A stretch of DNA of 15,802 bases. Source: an uncultured Bacteroidales bacterium. Its GTDB lineage: Bacteria; Bacteroidota; Bacteroidia; Bacteroidales; Bacteroidaceae. Below the pieces are notes generated by a model. It worked only from the letters and a program-made list of their open reading frames with translations. It was not told where the DNA came from and did no database searches. Below, one piece after another: positions 13,982 to 15,802 of this stretch. Each line of letters starts with the position of its first letter. Within the stretch, counting starts at the first letter, position 1. The position numbers and the translations under genes were made by a program. The DNA lies in the NCBI GenBank assembly GCA_902768605.1, contig CACXLY010000092.1:1-15802 (forward strand), in the 5' to 3' direction.

Positions 13982-14833
13982 ATGCAGACAGAAAAACATC
14001 CATTAGAGACGATAAGCGAGTGGGTAAATGAGAAGGGACTGGTCGTCATAGACAACGTGACAAGCATGCCCGGCAACGGACAGCCGTACGTCTCGCCGTA
14101 TCTCATCATTGCACTGAACCATCAGGGGTGGGCCCGTGCAGACTACGACATGAACCCCGTGAAGTTCGGAGAGCACGACCATGCCGTCGTCTATCCCGGT
14201 CATATCCTGACGTTTCGCGAGAAGAGCGACGACTATGTCTGCATGCTGCTCGTCGTCTCTCCGCGCTTTCTGAACACCCTGAGCCAGCTGCACCCAAAGC
14301 ACTATCTTTTTGAATACCACTACAACACATCGGTTCACCTGACAGACAGTCAGTACAAGACGATGGTGACCTGCTTCAAGATGCTGCAGACCCTCAGCGA
14401 ACTGGACCATCCCGACCACGACGACATGCTGACCATGCAAATGGACATCACGGCCCGCATCGTGAAGAACATCCTGCGCGAGAACGGCAAGCTGATGGTT
14501 CACAAAGACACGGCAGTGCAGCAGCTGCTCACTCGCTTCCACGAAGACGTCGTGCGGTATTATCGCGAGAGTCGCGAAGTGCGTTTCTATGCCAAGCGTC
14601 AGAACCTCACGCCAAAATACTTCGGTACGGTGGTCCGTGATGCCACGGGCATTGGCGTCTGCGATTGGATTGCGAAGTACGTCATCACCCAGGCGAAGTT
14701 CCTTCTCCGCCACAACCCCAGCCTGAGCATACAGCAAATCAGCAGCCAGCTCGGCTTCCCGGAGCAGACCACCTTTTCGCGCTACTTCAAGACCCACGCG
14801 GGCGTGTCGCCGAAAGACTACAGAAACGAGTGA
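13982..14833 (+). CDS. AraC-family transcriptional regulator
   Basis: This 283-residue cytoplasmic regulator has an N-terminal cupin-like sensing half (about 15-150; PYLIIALNHQGWARADYDMN, VYPGHILTF) and a C-terminal pair of helix-turn-helix motifs (about 200-282). The second HTH is typical: LSIQQISSQLGFPEQTTFSR, then YFKTHAGVSPKDYR. The ligand is unknown. It lies 27 bp after the GH123-like gene on the same strand and may control that gene, or the secreted-protein gene downstream, whose promoter lies inside an inverted repeat. The start at 13982 is the first ATG that gives a full N-terminal domain. Confidence 0.92.
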   Translation: MQTEKHPLETISEWVNEKGLVVIDNVTSMPGNGQPYVSPYLIIALNHQGWARADYDMNPVKFGEHDHAVVYPGHILTFREKSDDYVCMLLVVSPRFLNTLSQLHPKHYLFEYHYNTSVHLTDSQYKTMVTCFKMLQTLSELDHPDHDDMLTMQMDITARIVKNILRENGKLMVHKDTAVQQLLTRFHEDVVRYYRESREVRFYAKRQNLTPKYFGTVVRDATGIGVCDWIAKYVITQAKFLLRHNPSLSIQQISSQLGFPEQTTFSRYFKTHAGVSPKDYRNE

Positions 14834-14881
14834 GCCAGCCTGCAAAGGCAGGAGGCGCCGACCAAGGGATGAAAGTCCCTT

Positions 14882-14991
14882 CACGTGGCGTTAGCTTTTC
14901 CTTCAGCAAGCATCGCCCCTTCCCACAGCAAGCATCGCCCCTTCCCACAGCAAGCATCGCCCCTTCCTTCACGTGGCATTTGAGATTCCTT
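14882..14991. repeat. 22-bp tandem repeat array B
   Basis: Five 22-bp units run from 14882 to 14991. The three central ones (14904, 14926, 14948) begin CAGCAAGCATCGCCCCTTCC and are identical except for the last bases of the third. The two outer units start CACGTGGC and end TTCCTT. The array lies downstream of the AraC gene, and the period and core match arrays A and C. There are no spacers, so it is not a CRISPR. Confidence 0.88.
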
Positions 14992-15226
14992 CTGAAGAGG
15001 GTTAGGGGGGCCTTATGTGGCTTCCCGTCGCATTTCCATTTTTATCGTATTGTCACATCTTTCTGCGACAAGAATAGTACTATTTTACTATCCTCTTGCC
15101 GCTGAGCACGTTTTTTCTCGTTTTTCTTTTCATTTTTTTTTCTTTTTCGTACGAAGCAACGAGAAAAAAGCGTAAATTTGCAACGGTATAGCTAACCTTA
15201 TATATAAACATTATAAATTAACAACT
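14992..15226 (+). promoter_or_regulatory. Upstream region with inverted repeat and promoter of the 15227 gene
   Basis: TTTTTTCTCGTT (15111-15122) and AACGAGAAAAAA (15158-15169) form a perfect 12-bp inverted repeat with a 35-bp interval. The right arm lies directly before a -7 element TAAATTTG (15173-15180). The -33 position is poorly conserved, which fits an activated or repressed promoter. A 12-bp perfect palindrome AATAGTACTATT sits at 15073-15084. Whether these bind the AraC protein is untested. Confidence 0.55.
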
Positions 15227-15802
15227 ATGATTTACGAAGCATTCAAGAAAATGTTTTTGGGCATCGTCATGCTCGCACCGTTGACGCTGGCTGCCCAAGA
15301 GTACGACGAAGAGTTGCAGATGAGCACCGACATCGTCTATTGGTACCGCATCTGCAGCGCCGTGCCCGGTATGGAGGGGTATGCCATGACGGACCTCAAC
15401 GGCGAAGTCGAAGGCGAAGACCACGAAGATGCGCTGAGGATGGGGGTGTACCTGCTGCCGACAGAGACGGAGGATTACCGCTCGCAGTGGAAGTTGACGG
15501 CAGGCGAGGACGGCAAGGTCGTCATCACCAACCGCGCCACTGGTTTCCAGATCAGCAACACCTCGCGGAGCGTCGGCGACCACAACCTGACGTGGCTCAC
15601 CGGTTCAGGCGCTCCGGGCTTCACCGTCACATCCCTCGGAGACTATGCCTTTAAGCTGGAGAGCGTGGAGGACGACGGTGTGAACCGCTGTCTCGCCCTC
15701 GCGGACCGGTCCGCCGAAGCCATCACCTATCCCGAGGCCGGCGAAAGCACCTCCGCCATCGGCTGGAAGTTCTTCCCCGTGGAAATCGACACAGGCATCG
15801 GC
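15227..15802 (+). CDS. Secreted protein with ricin-like beta-trefoil character, 3' end outside window
   Basis: The frame opens at the ATG at 15227 and stays open for 192 codons to the window edge. Residues 1-23 are a signal peptide (FKKMFLGIVMLAPLTLAAQ). The mature part (IVYWYRICSAVPGMEGYAM, WKLTAGEDGKVVITNRATGF, LESVEDDGVNRCLALADRS, IGWKFFPV) has the pattern of RICIN-like beta-trefoil domains found in Bacteroidetes secreted proteins: a fold repeat with 'W.l....g.v.i.N..tg'. It ends at DTGIG, where a C-terminal sorting domain usually follows. The function is unknown; carbohydrate binding is a reasonable inference. The start is supported by the promoter at 15173-15180. Confidence 0.75.
   Translation, partial: MIYEAFKKMFLGIVMLAPLTLAAQEYDEELQMSTDIVYWYRICSAVPGMEGYAMTDLNGEVEGEDHEDALRMGVYLLPTETEDYRSQWKLTAGEDGKVVITNRATGFQISNTSRSVGDHNLTWLTGSGAPGFTVTSLGDYAFKLESVEDDGVNRCLALADRSAEAITYPEAGESTSAIGWKFFPVEIDTGIG

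Noticed and set aside
12395..13999. A minus-strand open frame of about 530 codons opposite the GH123-like gene
   Set aside because: It is an antisense shadow: composition is skewed to Val, Leu, Arg and His with no motifs, while the plus strand encodes a clear enzyme.
14837..14860. Hairpin CCTGC-AAAG-GCAGG after the AraC gene as a terminator
   Set aside because: The stem is only about 5 bp and no T-run follows.
14882..14991. Possible CRISPR array
   Set aside because: Units are directly adjacent with no spacers, the unit is only 22 bp, and no cas genes are present.

Overview
The window looks like a chromosomal segment of a Bacteroidales bacterium, most likely Prevotellaceae or a close relative. 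Three gene starts are preceded by the Bacteroidetes promoter signature (TAnnTTTG, two of the three with a TTG/TTTG element about 20 nt upstream). Secreted proteins carry the typical C-terminal domain ending in a 'YNLGGQ ... GRKV' motif, there is a DUF3109 protein, and GC content is moderately high. The species cannot be fixed from sequence alone. All supported genes lie on the + strand.

Layout. Positions 1-753 hold the 3' part of rmuC. Positions 790-1670 hold a broken rhuM-type gene with an internal deletion and frameshift, followed by about 400 bp of decayed, non-genic DNA that ends in a good promoter. Positions 2077-7074 hold two exported proteins: a very large FAD-dependent oxidoreductase with two tandem jelly-roll-like domains, and a beta-helix (pectate-lyase-3-like) protein. 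Positions 7128-8987 are an overlapping three-gene unit: an ECF sigma factor, a small single-pass membrane protein that is probably its anti-sigma partner, and a lipoprotein of unknown function. A strong intrinsic terminator (9063-9102) closes it. gpmI (9305-10825) has its own promoter and a leader of about 120 nt. Positions 10971-14833 are a compact run of ung, a DUF3109 gene, a GH123-like/DUF4091 glycosidase and an AraC-type regulator. A promoter embedded in an inverted repeat then leads into a new secreted protein that runs off the right edge.

The most striking feature is repetitive DNA that has entered genes without breaking them. Members of a roughly 90-bp palindromic element (two GC-rich arms around a short spacer) lie in frame in the FAD oxidoreductase (three copies) and the putative anti-sigma gene (one copy), and a single arm lies in the sigma factor. 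They add low-complexity segments to the proteins, and two copies in one gene share 57 identical bases in the same reading phase. A second family, 22-bp tandem units often carrying an ACGTGGCA core, sits downstream of three genes; at one site two adjacent units form the terminator hairpin. There is no CRISPR array, prophage, complete insertion sequence or defence island that I can support.
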